DNA of 64,000 bases, taken from positions 25,887,700 to 25,951,699 of the forward strand of contig NC_065433.1 of NCBI RefSeq assembly GCF_024362695.1, written 5' to 3'. The notes below the pieces were generated by a model. It worked only from the letters and a program-made list of their open reading frames with translations. It ran no database searches and was not told the DNA's origin. Position numbers and translations under genes: made by a program. The stretch is from Pectinophora gossypiella (Eukaryota; Arthropoda; Insecta; Lepidoptera; Gelechiidae). This document shows positions 11,256 through 22,655 of the stretch, piece after piece. Position 1 is the first letter of the stretch; every line of letters starts with the position of its first letter.

Positions 11256-11879
11256 TGTTAGTGAACCTCAAATATTTCAACTACTTACTTAATAATTAAC
11301 TGCGAATGTTAAATCGAAACTAGTCCATTGAATACGACAGTCTCTCACTAGCCGTTTCTAATTTTTATCTACAATGAAACATCTATAACTACTTAATAAA
11401 AATAAAATAAAAATCAAAAATCACGTGAAAAGTTTCGAGGATTCGAAAGACAAAATCGAACATTGACTGAAAAATCTTCCGCATCCTTAAATATTTTTTA
11501 CAAAGACAACACTCAGACCTTTTCGCGTAAGACTAACTTAGGTCACATTTTCTACTATCAAAAACCTTACAACACCAATATGGCAGTACAAGCGGGAGGC
11601 TTCTTAATTCCAGACCCGTTTGTCCAGTAGCGGCGTTACCGAATGAAGACTTCGCACATAAACCCGCGTTTATGAGAACATAATTACTGCCTTGATCGAC
11701 TTGACTTATGCCACCAAATTACTCAGGCGTCGCTGACCCGACCGCAAAGCCGTTTATCATTCGTCTCTCTTTCAACCCGGTAGTACTTTATGCTGTTAGC
11801 ATCTTGATGACTACGTTTTGGACGTATAATAGGGAATTATTTAAGTACCTATTCCTATTATATTGTTTAAGTATTTAAG

Positions 11880-12208
11880 GCCTCCATGGCCCAGTGGTTA
11901 AGCGCTGGGCTCACGATCCGGAGGCCCCGGGTTAGAATCCCGGTGGGGAAATATCACAACAATCACTTTGTGATACCTAGTTTGGTTAGGACATTACAGG
12001 CTGATCACCTGATTGTTCGAAAGTAAGATGATCCGTGCTTCGGAAGGCACGTTAAGCCGTTGGTCCCGGTTACTACTTACTGATGTAAAGCAGTAGTCTT
12101 TACATGAGTCATGTCAGGGCCCTTTGGCGGATCAACAATAACCCTGACACCAGGGTTGATGAGTTTGGTATTCCACCTCACAACCCACACGATAGGAAGA
12201 AGAAGAAG
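11880..12208 (+). mobile_element. SINE group A, near full length
   Basis: The tRNA-like head (GCCTCCATGGCCCAGTGGTT, decayed B-box GGTTAGAATCC) precedes the body ATCACTTTGTGAT, CTGATCACCTGATTGT, the shared central domain (CTTCGGAAGGCACGTTAAGC) and GGGTTGATGAGTTTGGTA, ending GAAGAAGAAG. ATTTAAG lies on both sides (11873-11879, 12209-12215). Confidence 0.9.
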
Positions 12209-12268
12209 ATTTAAGTAATTACAGATCCAAAAACTATCATTTTCCAATATAGATAACTAGACTTGTAT

Positions 12269-12531
12269 GACCTTCGTGGTCCAGCAGTTGAGCTGATGTT
12301 CACTTGTGAATTATGACCCGTAGCTTGGTTAAGAAATTGCTGACCAATCACTCTATAGTGAGATAATCTGTGATTCGGATCGGATGACACGTCAAGCAGT
12401 CGGCTAATATTTACTTAAGTAAGTATGTAGTCGTTACATGAACCATGTCAGGGGCATCGGGCGGCTTAACAGTAACCGTGACACCTGGCTTGATGGTGTC
12501 GGCCTCAAACCGACACGAGAGAAAAAGAAGA
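12269..12531 (+). mobile_element. SINE group A, older diverged copy
   Basis: GACCTTCGTGGTCCAGCAGT starts a diverged head; AGGGGC, CCGTGACACC and GAGAAAAAGAAGA end it. ACTTGTAT flanks both sides (12261-12268, 12532-12539). Confidence 0.75.
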
Positions 12532-12539
12532 ACTTGTAT

Positions 12540-13261
12540 AATTATTGACAAGAGCTGAGACTCGCTAAGAACAAAAATCTTTAAAATGTTCTCATACTCG
12601 GATTGACCCGACCAGTCCAGCAGGCATTTTAGAAGTCAGCTAAATATTAAAAACAAAACGTGGAAGCGTGAAACTTTGTAGCCGAGTATTGTTCAACCCA
12701 CGCTTCTGATACCAGTCCAGCACTCCAGGCAATCATGGGCCATCTCCGACGATGACGGATTTATTGACTGAGCCGTACACATAAATCCTTTGATGGCTCT
12801 TGGAGATATTTTGCATAAAGTCGCGATATCTCTGACCCTGATGGCTGATAGCCTACCGAAGTCAGTACTTCAGCAATTGTTTGACCAAATTGGCATATCT
12901 AGTATTTCCAGGGGTGTGGTCAAATTATTGATTAAATCAAATAACTGTCAACGTCTCTAAGACCAACATTCTGGGACAGACAGATTGTTTTAAAATGTAG
13001 TATAGACATGGATTGCCAACCTATAAGTACGTATGTAGTAGAAATTGACTGAGATGATGAATTACTGACTGGAATTTTCACACTATGTCACTACTAGAAA
13101 TATTTCAGAGACTTTATTGTTCTTCTTCTTCTTTTGAGAAATCTGGGTTAATGATCCGCCTTAAGACAATTACCATCAAATTCTATGTACTTACACAGTT
13201 GATAAAAATAACGTTCAAAATTATTTCATGTCTTTACACGTGTTAGACAGACCTGAAAGCG
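12540..13261. other. No recognised gene or repeat
   Basis: AT-rich, with stops in all frames; nothing supported. Confidence 0.4.
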
Positions 13262-13268
13262 TACACTT

Positions 13269-13538
13269 CTTCTTCTTATCGTGTGGATTGTAAGGTGGAA
13301 TACCAGCCTCATCAACCCTGGCGTCAGGGTTATTATTGAGCCGCCAAAGGCCCCTGACATGACTCATGTAACGACTAATACTTACATCAGTAAGTAGCAA
13401 ACGGGGCCAAGCCAGCGGCTTAACGTGCCTTCCGAAGAACGGACCGTCTTACTTTCGGACAATCTGGTGATCAGCCTGTAATGTCCTAACCAAACTAGGG
13501 ATCACAAGGTGATTTTCGTGATATGTCCCCACCCAACA
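13269..13538 (-). mobile_element. SINE group A, head-truncated
   Basis: Reads as the reverse of the body from the TTCTTCTTATCGTGTGG tail to GATATGTCCCCACCC. TACACTT flanks both sides (13262-13268, 13539-13545). Confidence 0.85.
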
Positions 13539-13851
13539 TACACTTGAAATATAACTTCTTGTAAATGAAGTCAATGTCTTCGTTGCGTACTTATAGTAGA
13601 AAATAACTTGTGAATTAAAAAAATAATAATTTAACCTACAGTTCTTAATAAAGTTTTTATAGGCATCATAAACAAATTGAGTTGCGGAAATATTTTTTTC
13701 TTCAAACTAATTTCGTCCTTGATGAATACATAAGTAAGTAAACATACTTACATGGACTAATTTATGAATAATGCTAGACAGGATACAGAAATGATGATGC
13801 AAATGCAGGAAAATATCTAAACTCTAAATACAATAAAGATAATCTTTGAAC

Positions 13852-13964
13852 AATTAAAACACATAATAACGGGTTCTTACCCGGGCCGGATTAGTGTCGA
13901 AATATCGGGAGTCTCATATTCTTGATTTAAATACGGTAAGAACCCGTTATTATGTGTCTTAATT
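13852..13964. mobile_element. Small hairpin MITE
   Basis: Near-perfect inverted arms of 30 bp, ACACATAATAACGGGTTCTT at the left and its complement at the right, around a 53-bp middle with ATATCGGGAGTCTCATATTC. The sequence recalls a widespread lepidopteran repeat (memory only). Confidence 0.65.
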
Positions 13965-14342
13965 ATGATAATAACCGAGTGAACTTAAAACAATGTATAA
14001 TCTTTGAATATGCTAAATTACTTAAAACATTGTTTAAAAAAGGAAAATAATCGTCACCAAAAACTCGTCACGACTCAATTTTGCGGAGACTGCAGCCTTA
14101 AATTCCCCGAACTCCAAATACAATAAAAAAATATCTGAATATTATCTTAAACTCAAATATAAAGAGTTTCACGAACTTGCGTTTAAATACCTAAAAAGCC
14201 TAGTGAGTCACTACACCTATCAAACGTGTTTTTAATACACTGATAATGCAGCAGACAAGATTATGTGATTTGGAAATATTTTATCTACAATCTTTACAAT
14301 GTACAAAGTTCTATCGATTCATACGTAATCGTTGTCGAAGTG
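13965..14342. other. No recognised gene or repeat
   Basis: AT-rich DNA without supported features. Confidence 0.4.
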
Positions 14343-14422
14343 GGTGAGAGCCCGGTCAGCGCTCCCCATTTGTCCGGCCAAATAGTTGCCAACTGCGCAA
14401 ATCTAAAATAACGACACTTGAT
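14343..14422 (+). mobile_element. Poly(A) retroposon group E, 3' fragment
   Basis: GTCAGCGCTCCCCATTTGTC, CGGCCAAATAGTTG and a decayed AATCTAAAATAACG end match other group E tails. Confidence 0.65.
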
Positions 14423-14822
14423 TATTTAGCACTGTCTATCCCACTACTTTTTTATTAAATTCATTTCCTATACCTAAAGGTTGCCTGGAAGAGATTTCTA
14501 CTAAGCAATACGGCCGCCTGTTGTATTAGCTATCTAATTATAATATTGTATTTTTAATATTTGTTTTAAGTGCAATAGTTCTTTTTTTTTGGTTTGCGTA
14601 TGAAATTTGTATGACGTCATTTTATAGGCAGTAAATATGTTGAGAACTACTTCGTAATACGAATTCTTCCAATAAACTTAAACTTGTAATTGGACACAGT
14701 CGCAAATATTTTTGGTACTTTTGTCTTAAGTTAAAGTTATTATGACGTTGATGTCGATTCGGGCGAGAAGAATTTAATTTTACTTTAGTTTGACAGTTCT
14801 TAAGTACTTAGTTAGCAACTAT
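14423..14822. other. No recognised gene or repeat
   Basis: AT-rich; nothing supported. Confidence 0.4.
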
Positions 14823-15119
14823 TTAGTAATCTGTGGCTATAGGTCTTTTTGGACCCGTTATTATTATTATTGCGTATGGCAGACAAATAAATAAAATATC
14901 CTGCGTGGTACAAATATCCAGCTTAAGCTCCCTTAACCAAGTCTCTGCTGCATCCGTCACACAATACAGCTCGGCTATACCACCTGGGAACTGGTGCAGA
15001 GGGCACTCGTTCACTATGTGAGATACGGTTTGATCCGGGTGACCACATTCACAGTATGGCGACTCCTTAAAGACCCATTTAAGTATATAAGTGATCGTTT
15101 GACTTTCCATGGTTGGTCC
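14823..15119 (-). mobile_element. LINE C-terminal zinc-knuckle fragment with ATT-type 3' repeat
   Basis: The minus frame reads SPYCECGHPDQTVSHIVNEC, then PLHQFPGGIAELYCVTDAAE and WLRELKLDIC. The C-x-C...H...C arrangement with DQTVxHIVxECP is typical of a LINE ORF2 end. TTATTATTATTATT marks the 3' repeat. Confidence 0.8.
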
Positions 15120-15314
15120 TACACCGGTTCAGTCGTGTACCCGTATTAATACTAAACTTATATTAGTCTTGTAAGCCCGAGTCGGATTCTTTAAATATTG
15201 AATAAGTACTGATTATTTATTTACTATATTAAGTAAAGACAGTCGCAAAATCATATCTGAATGTACCTAAGTATACTTTTAAAGTTATTAATTATTTAGT
15301 TTTTTTAGTTAAGT

Positions 15315-15696
15315 AATGGTGCTAATTCCTGTAAATACCATCTAATTTTATTTTAAGTTATATCTGTCATTTTCTTATCCGCCGAAAAGGAAAGGGACGG
15401 GTAATCGACAAGCATAAAATTTATGGAACACACGTCAATTTTAAGCACAAATCTAAACCAACCGTCTAAAAATTTTACATCCATCAATAACCCGACACAG
15501 TTAAGTAGACAGCACGTCAAACGGATTGCATACCAGGGACGTACCTTTTGATTCGCCCGGGTTATTCATTCATTTACTCATTCTTCCTAAAATTAAGAGC
15601 TGTGAATCATCCGTCCCTTTCCTTTTCGACGGATATGAAAATGACGGATATAACTTAAAATAAAATTAGGCGGTGTCTGCAGGAATCGGGGCCAAT
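15315..15696. mobile_element. 382-bp MITE, copy 1
   Basis: It starts AATGGTGCTAATTCCTGTAA and ends GCAGGAATCGGGGCCAAT. The ends form imperfect inverted repeats of about 90 bp through TAATTTTATTTTAAGTTATA and the GACGGATA block. Copy 2 at 44580-44962 is nearly identical along its whole length. No transposase. Confidence 0.8.
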
Positions 15697-16229
15697 ATTA
15701 AATGAACTTATAATTAGTTACTTACACTTATCAATAAGTTGTATACTATCGTAACGATGTATATCGTAGTAACTTTTAGTGAGTCAAATAAATAAAGATC
15801 GAATACCGCCTTGTAAAATAAGAGTTACGTTCAACCGCCATCATTTCTAATAAACGTTTAATTATGACGTATATTGAAAACTGGAGAGTCTTAGTCGGTA
15901 GGCACGCAATCAAAATTGAGTTTTTATTCCTCTTTAACTCGAGGTCGGCTAAAGACATATTTTATGAGCAAGGCGGTCACTTTTTGCGAAAGATAATTTT
16001 GACGGCCCGGTTATTATAGGTATAGTATATCGTGGTGGAAGCTTTCATTCCGAACCCATTCAGGTGCCTTGTATTAGGGTTAAAAAGACTTCGAATAAAA
16101 CCTGATTGAATCTTAATCTGACAAACTGTATATGATAATAATTTGGTGACGTATTCCAGTAAGTTTATTTTTTTAAACAAACCAATCTGAGGCCGTAGCC
16201 AAATTGCAAACGATTACGAAAAACGATGG
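15697..16229. other. No recognised gene or repeat
   Basis: Two open frames of 60-67 codons on the minus strand are featureless. Confidence 0.4.
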
Positions 16230-16572
16230 TTTATTTTATTTTTTATTTTGACGTGACTTATTGTAGATTTGCCGCAGATGGCATTAACTACTTGGCCGGA
16301 CAAATGGGGAGCGCTGAAGGCTCTCACCCGGTACAACGTTTAAGACAACCGGCCTGAGGGAGCCCAGTTGGGCGCGAACCTCGACTCAGGGCGTCGTCTG
16401 AGAGGAAAAATATTTGAAAGAATTAATCGACCCTAGTGGGTCGATAGCGATAAGCGCTGAATGAGGGAGATCGTCGACCACGCCGGCGGGGTCGGTATCG
16501 GGGTCCTGGAGTGTTTGGTGTCGCGAGCTGATTGGCTGCCTCTATGGCTAGAGTAATCGGGTCGTCGGGAGA
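16230..16572 (-). mobile_element. Poly(A) retroposon group E, long copy
   Basis: On the minus strand it runs from an upstream segment (GACACCAAACACTCCAGGAC) through GCCGGCGTGGTCGACGATC, AGGTTCGCGCCCAACTGGGC and GCCATCTGCGGCAAATCTAC to CACGTCAAAA and a long A run. The longest group E copy in the window. Confidence 0.8.
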
Positions 16573-16820
16573 AAAACGATAGTGTGGGTGATAAAAATAT
16601 ATGACATTCTTCTTCTATCGTTTTGGTGTCACGGTTATTATGCGATTGATTTGTTACCTTATGTCACTGTATGTCTATTCCATATTTTTTTATCACTGTC
16701 ACGGTCGCTTTTCGAAATCGTTTGCAACTTGGCTAACCCACAAGCTAGTTTTGTTTATTTTGAAAAAAGAACCATTGTCACCCGAATACGTATTAAATAT
16801 TACGCACCAGAATATAGAGG

Positions 16821-16914
16821 TGGTTCCGGGAGAGAGCCTTCAGCGCTCCCCGTTTGTCCGGCCAAGTAGTTAATGCCATCTGCGGCAAATCTACAATAAG
16901 TCACGTCAAAAAAG
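16821..16914 (+). mobile_element. Poly(A) retroposon group E, 3' fragment facing the previous copy
   Basis: It matches the terminal 90 bp of group E in the opposite orientation to 16230-16572, creating a convergent inverted repeat with a 250-bp gap. Confidence 0.8.
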
Positions 16915-17729
16915 AAGAGGTGGTATATAATTTCATACCAAACTGAAAATTCTGAGAGCACGTACGATTCAGAAAAATCCTGATGTGCTTTCAGCTTAAG
17001 TAGTGTTTCTGGCAACTTGATTGCCATTTCAGTGAACTCATAATCATAAGATGATATGTTTTATGACGTTGGTTCCCATTAACATTCAGAGTCGCAAAAC
17101 TTAGGTCATTCCGAGTTATTAAGTATTTCGTTTAACCATAACCGTCGGACCACCTCGCTTGTGCCTGGGGCAGCCAAATCTTCCCATTGAGTCATTATTA
17201 CAATTTTACTTAACAGATTCCAAGGGTATTATTCACCGAATATGTTATTACGACCTAGATTAAGTTACTTGTCTAAACCTGTCACCCACTACGAGATATA
17301 ACTTATAGCTATAAGTATAGAATAAATAAACAGTTACGTTTAAGAATAAATGCTTCACATTAATTGTTTATTAGTACAACTCGATAACAAAAAATGAAGT
17401 AGGTACTTATATCTAAAGAACAAGATTAATTTACCTTATTCAATATTTCGAGAATCTAAACATCTCCTGTTCTTGTAGTGTCTACTAGACAAGCGACCGA
17501 ACGCAGCGCAGAAGACACCATATTACTCGTAAGACAATGAAATCCGTAAAAACATAAGTCGGCGCGCGCGCAGCCCTTACGTTTACAGACTGAAGTGACT
17601 CCAGTCAGACAGAAAATTATACAGTGGTTTTATTGACTTTAGGGTAAAGTGACTCCCATCGGGGGTGAGGTAAGTTAAGGCATACGAATTGGTGCAGGGC
17701 GGAGACTGGCCGTTCTATAGGTATGTAGT
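16915..17729. other. Mostly unique AT-rich DNA
   Basis: Around 17650-17735, GGGGTGAGGTAAG and GGGCGGAGACTGGCCGTTCT recall the repeat at 51010-51080. No gene. Confidence 0.4.
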
Positions 17730-17740
17730 ATTATTTTTTT

Positions 17741-18030
17741 GAGGAGCTCGGTGGCGCAGCGGTAAACGCGCTCGGTCTGCGATTGTTGAAGTTAAGCAAC
17801 ATTCGCAATGGCCGGTCATAGGATGGGTGACAACAAAAAAAAGTTTTCATCTCGAGCTCCTCCGTGCTTCGGAAGGCACGTTAAGCCGTTGGTCCCGGTT
17901 GCATTAGCAGTCGTTAATAACCACCAATCCGCACTGGGCCCGCGTGGTGGTTTAAGGCCCGATCTCCCTATCCATCCATAGGGAAGGTCCGTGCCCCTGC
18001 AGTGGGGACGTTAATGGGCTGGTGATGATG
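17741..18030 (+). mobile_element. SINE group D with composite tRNA-like and 5S-rRNA-like head
   Basis: The head opens with GGAGCTCGGTGGCGCAGCGG (tRNA A-box like). It continues with AAGTTAAGCAACATTCGCAA and CCGGTCATAGGATGGGTGAC, which resemble the 5S rRNA internal control region. The shared central domain and CCGTGCCCCTGCAGTGGGG then GATGATG follow. ATTATTTTTTT flanks both sides (17730-17740, 18031-18041). Confidence 0.85.
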
Positions 18031-18041
18031 ATTATTTTTTT

Positions 18042-19218
18042 ATTCTATAGGTACTTTAGTTCATTTTGTTTTATATATACTTTGCTTATGTATATTCCAC
18101 AAGGCCTTGTCATTACTTGACAGTAAGATAAATCGTCTTTTATATCACAAGTGTAGTATGATAAAAATACTGTGTCTTATTATATGTAGAATTTGAAATG
18201 TGAAGCTGCGTACCTACCACTTACGTTTTCGGGCGATGTTGATGACTCTAGTCCAATTATTAAAATAAATAGTTACTCCAAAATATAAGGCGTCATTTGG
18301 TTCTTCGAAATAAATGGATGACAACATTTTACAAAGAAAAACAGCAAAATTCCCGAATTCGCAATATGCATAGGTATCGTCATTCCGGACATACCGATGA
18401 GTTTTCGTACACTTCTTTTTTTTTCAAACATTAAATTTATTAGTCGCACAGCATTTCACTCGCATTTAGCATTCAATTCGCAAGAGCATCATTGATACGA
18501 AACAAGAAACTTAAAAATAATCACCTATATTCATAAACGTAAATTTCAACAAATAAAATATAGCTTGCTACCAGAATGGTTTTGTGGATGCTCACCTTAA
18601 TCCAACTACCTATTATGTAGCTATTATCGAGCTATTTAAACGTCTATAAAAGATGCAATCATGCTGTCTCTATCGAACTTTTCTAATAAAAAATAGACGT
18701 GAGATTATAATTTATGTCATTGAAGTTAGCGCTGAACACGTTTAGTGGCAAGCCGGGTGCTCGGTAGAGCATTAGCCAAGTTCTCCAACACTAAAGCATG
18801 ATATTTATGTATGGGATGTGATGACGTATTGTACTTTCTTCGTGAGAATCATAAATTCGTAGATAAATCACATTCACAATCACAGAATAACTAAATATTC
18901 TTTGAAAAAAAAAAATTACGTCTAATGAATAATAATTTAGGAGAACTTGGCGCTGTTTTCAAGGATGCGCTACCAGAAGGATATAAATAACACAGCAATA
19001 TAGAAGTCTAGGCTGCGTCTGGTTACAATAATTTACAAGATAAAAAAAGAGATTAGCTCGCGACCGAAGTCTATTATTATTTCGTACAGTTTTGCTTGTT
19101 TGTTATTATCTCTAACCGCTGTGTTAACGTAGTAATTATCGAAAACACAAGTCTTTCTCAGACGTGTGGCAAAAAGTGTTGAAATAGATAATGGTAAGTG
19201 GATATAATGTAAGTTGTG
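18042..19218. other. AT-rich DNA, start of FGF intron 1
   Basis: No repeat or second FGF exon recognised. I looked for minus-strand coding with FGF strands and a GC-rich patch and saw none. Confidence 0.45.
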
Positions 19219-19226
19219 TACTTACT
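19219..19226 (-). other. Splice donor of the FGF coding exon
   Basis: On the minus strand the exon end TTTACA is followed by GTAAGTA. This is a near-perfect donor and coincides with the point where similarity to FGF stops. It shows the gene is intron-bearing and so a chromosomal gene, not a captured or viral copy. Confidence 0.8.
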
Positions 19227-19463
19227 GTAAACGCTGTTGCCGTCTGTGGTGCCGTTGACGGTGCCGTCGGGCATGAGTTGCAGGTAGCGGTTCTTGAGGA
19301 ACATCTGTATGGTGCGCGAGGTGCCGGTGATGTGGCTGAGGTTGGCGGAGCGCTGCGCGCGCGGCTCGGGCGCAGGCGCGGGCGCGGGCGCGGGCGCCGC
19401 GGCGCACGAGGCCAGCGCCAGCGCCGCCAGGAGCAGCCGCAGCGGGCGCGTGCGCGGAGGCAT
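19226..19463 (-). CDS. First coding exon of a secreted fibroblast growth factor (branchless-like FGF), partial
   Basis: Seen: the minus strand from the ATG at 19463 reads 79 codons plus one base. Residues 4-23 form a signal peptide (basic start, then LLLAALALASCAAA). Residues 21-34 are an Ala/Pro run. RAQR (35-38) fits a furin-type R-x-x-R site. TIQMFLKNRYLQLMPDGT (51-68), followed by VNGT, matches the first beta-strands of the FGF beta-trefoil. N41-L-S and N70-G-T are N-glycosylation sequons. Start choice: this is the first in-frame ATG after a TGA at 19563-19565, with A at -3. The exon stops at a GTAAGTA donor (intron from 19225), phase 1, which as I recall fits the first coding intron of FGF genes. 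Known: secreted FGFs act on receptor tyrosine kinases; insect Branchless guides tracheal branching. Later exons were not found. Family call is strong; branchless orthology is likely but unproven. Confidence 0.85.
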
Positions 19464-19510
19464 GGTGCGCCGCGCCCATGGCAGCCGCCCGGGCGCCGTC
19501 ACTGCACAAC
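19240..19510. other. GC-rich island over the FGF exon
   Basis: GC and CpG content rise abruptly here against an AT-rich background, with GGCGCGGGCG repeats coding the Ala-Pro run. The composition suggests conserved coding or regulatory sequence. It creates long open frames on the opposite strand that are shadows. Confidence 0.6.
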
Positions 19511-19565
19511 ACCCTCTCGCATACCCCGCACCAGACCCTGCTCTACACCACTCAATTACCAGTCA

Positions 19566-20831
19566 ATCTCCAACCGACACGCAGCGAATGGCGCCCGACG
19601 TGGGACTCTTAACTATGGTAATCAGTTCGCAACATTCGATGATTCAACATACTCATTACGTACATGTTTAAGGAATCAGCATTGCACAATTTGGGGTCGT
19701 ATTTGCAACACCGTCTCGGTTTACGCGAAGCCGCAAACGAGTCGGGGTTTGCGGACGCGTTCACACGATCTGTAACAAATAATGGTTTTGTGTTAATAAT
19801 AGCTACGCTACAAAATGTTGGTGGAAACCGATATGTCTGAAAACAGGCGCCAGGGTTTACGACCGTCGAGGACATAGTTGGTCTCGAATAGCTGTAGTGA
19901 GCTCACACAAAGTAATACCCGTGGTCGAATATTTTGAATATTTGAGAGGATTTTATAGAAATACCTTAGGTCAATAAAGGTAAATAAAGAAATATCATAA
20001 TGTAATAAACAGTGGTATAGGAGCGCACGCTACAAACGCTTACGAAGGGCTATTTAACATTGTTAACAAGAATTCGTGTGTGAACACATCAGTGGGTACT
20101 CACAGCTGAGTTCGACCGCATCTCGTCGTTGCCATGACAAATGTTACCAGAAACTTGAATTTTCAACCATTAACATTTTAAGCACCGGTTATTAGAACTT
20201 TGATAAGACATACTTGAAATGGAAATAATGTTGGTTACACATTCATTACAGAATAAAATAAAAGTACTAAAGAAAAAAATATATCTAAAAGGAATAATGT
20301 TTTTTTTTACCCAACTACAGTGAAGCAAAAAGGAAGGTCATTAGCTTTAAGTTCAATACTGAATGGAGGACGAATAGAATAAAGTTTTGAAATTAAGGAA
20401 AACGTGAGCAAATGTAATTTTATTAACCAGTTAGCAATACCGGCGCTACTCAATGTAATTTTTAGGTCATTGACAATTTGTTCCACTTTCAATTTTAAAA
20501 GTGTTGTACAAAATCGATTTTCAACCAATCAAACTACTTGTTGCTAAATGCTTTTAAGCATTTGTAGCTCATTTAAAAAGTAAAATAAAGAAAACAAACG
20601 CTGGTTTTTTTCGGCCAAACGTTACACCAGGACTGCAACTTAGGTATATTTTCGTTAAGAGTTTTAATGCCGTCACCTAATCAGACTGGTTGGATGGCAA
20701 TAAAACGAATGCATTATTGCGATTCATTTCATGCTTATCCTAAATACGTGTTTGATGTCGACTCAAACGGATCTTAAGGCGTCCGACAAGCGACAGAAAT
20801 CGTTCATTAAGAACATTCTTAAGCAAATCTG
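19566..20831. other. Upstream of the FGF coding exon; no element recognised
   Basis: It would be promoter, 5' UTR or intron depending on the true start. No convincing TATA-initiator pair close to the ATG, and no mobile element. Confidence 0.4.
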
Positions 20832-20977
20832 CAGGATTAAAATGGTAACATCGAAGCATTTCATCTAAGAAAACAATATTGCTATTTGACATTTGTTTAC
20901 ATTGCGCAGTTACTTTTTAAATTACAACTTTGCTTTCTTAGATGAATTGCTTCGATGTGGCCATTTTAACCCCCCTG
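20832..20977. mobile_element. Palindromic 160-bp MITE, copy 2
   Basis: Left end decayed (GCAGGATTAAAATGGTAACA); right end intact (GATGTGGCCATTTTAACCCC). Central part shortened. Confidence 0.75.
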
Positions 20978-21129
20978 TTATCATCATTATCATTAAACAA
21001 GCGTCACACTAAGCTGTTTTAATGTTTGTCCTGCTCATCAAGTTTCGTATTAATTAATAACTACATTAAAGGAGTAAATAGCTGTACTTTATTGTCAATA
21101 GTGACGTGAAGTCAGTCAAAAAATGTATT

Positions 21130-21456
21130 CTTCTTCTTCTTATCGTGTGGGTTGTGAGGTGGAGTACCAACCTCATCAACCCTGGTGTCAGGATTACTAT
21201 CGAGCCGCCAAAGGCCCCTGACATGGCTCATGTAACGACTACTTACTTGCATTAGTAAGTAGTAACCGGGACCAACGGCTTAACGAGCCTTCCGAAGCAT
21301 GGATCATCTTACTTTCGGACAATCTGGTGATCAGCCAGTAATGTGCTAACTAAAATAGGGACCACAAAGAATTTTCTGTGATATGTTCCCACCGGAAATC
21401 GAATCCGGGACCTGCGGATCGTGAGCCCAACGCTCAACCATAGGACCACGCAGGTC
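21130..21456 (-). mobile_element. SINE group A, full length
   Basis: Reverse of the group A body through the tRNA head (complement of CCTGCGTGGTCCTATGGTTG); the B-box complement reads GGAATCGAATCCGGGACC-like. Clear tail TTCTTCTTCTTATCGTGTGG. Confidence 0.85.
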
Positions 21457-22040
21457 GTTAGAAAAAATATTAAAACTTTTTAATCAGTAGATAGGATAAT
21501 ATTTACTTAGTTGCAATAAAACTTCTAAAACAAACACCTTACAGTTTTTCGATAAATAGGTATTTAAGTCGTAATTTTTGTAGTGTGTCCAAACAGCCAT
21601 CTGCATGCCGCCTACTTTATGTTTGCTATCACCAAACTGCCTCTGTTTTATCACAACGTTCATTTATTTACGTATCTTCTCTTAGTAAGCTGACATATAG
21701 AATAGTTGAGATAAAAACATATTCCAAGCGATAAATTACATTACACGTTCGTTTTGGGAAATCTAAAATTCAAATGCAACTAAAATCTCGTTTGTAGTGT
21801 TACTGCGGAAAATTGTGGTACAACCGCTGCCATAGCAACCAGATTATTTTTTTATTCTTATATTACACGGGAATTATAGAGGAATTATAACAGTTTGTCT
21901 GACAGTTGCGTTTCCGTTGTGTCTCAGGAAACTGGTTGCTAGATGATTCATTACGAATTTCGTTTTCATAAATTAACATAATGCTCACGACTATAACCAA
22001 GCCTAGTAAGGCCTAGCCTAGTGTAGCGATTCAAGTAAGA
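21457..22040. other. No recognised gene or repeat
   Basis: AT-rich; nothing supported. Confidence 0.4.
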
Positions 22041-22230
22041 CTCACTAGGGTCGATTAATCCTTTCAAATATTTCTTCCTCTCACACGACGCCCTGAGCCG
22101 AGGTTCGCGCCCAACTGGGCACCCTCAGGCCTGTTATCTTAAACTTTGTACCGGGTCAGCGCTCACCATTTGTCCGGCCAAGTGGTTAATGCCATCTGCG
22201 GCAAATCTACAATAAGTCACGTCAAAAAAA
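22041..22230 (+). mobile_element. Poly(A) retroposon group E
   Basis: CTCACTAGGGTCGATTAATC, TGAGCCGAGGTTCGCGCCCA, GTCCGGCCAAGTGG and CACGTCAAAAAAAA in order; 5'-truncated. Confidence 0.8.
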
Positions 22231-22539
22231 ACAAGTACCTAATGCAAACACTATTATGTCACCTTATTACAAAAATATTTCTTCTGCTGTACCATAAACT
22301 ATGGTGTTTTAGTGCAATCAATCATTATTTATTTATTTATTGCGCCGCTACCGCAAATAGAAAGCGTAATAAACAACCTCATTGAAAAAACCTAAGAGGA
22401 GCTGGTGAGTGGAAGGGGAGTTATCCTAGTAACGGTTGTTGATTGAATATGATATACAAATAAACACCACGGTGCATTGAAGTCCACTTTGAAGGGCATA
22501 TCCGTCACAAAATATAGCACCACGTCTGTTAAAGAGGTA

Positions 22540-22655
22540 TACAGGGTGCTAGTGATATCGTAACGAATACTAATCGTAACTAGCGTGTCGGTATCGGGGT
22601 TCTGAAGTGTTTGGTGTCTGGGTAGAGTAATCGGGTCGTCGAGATCGTATATTAC
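22540..22655 (-). mobile_element. MITE terminus joined to a group E upstream fragment
   Basis: TACAGGGTGCTAGTGATATC (22540-22572) is one end of the TA-flanked MITE of 5022. From 22580, GTCGGTATCGGGG and AGTGTTTGGTGTC match the upstream part of the long group E copy on the minus strand. Confidence 0.55.

Noticed and set aside
11880..11955. tRNA-like folds with A and B boxes (also at 8062, 25421, 43690, 62650)
   Set aside because: They lack full acceptor-stem pairing, continue into SINE bodies and carry target-site duplications, so they are SINE heads and not tRNA genes.
16230..16914. Single TIR DNA transposon of about 685 bp
   Set aside because: Other copies of the same ends carry poly(A) and retroposition-type target duplications; this is two convergent retroposon copies.
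19191..19775. Long plus-strand frames (up to 194 codons) over the FGF exon
   Set aside because: They are antisense shadows of the GC-rich FGF exon, made of Arg/Gly/Ala runs, with no domain.
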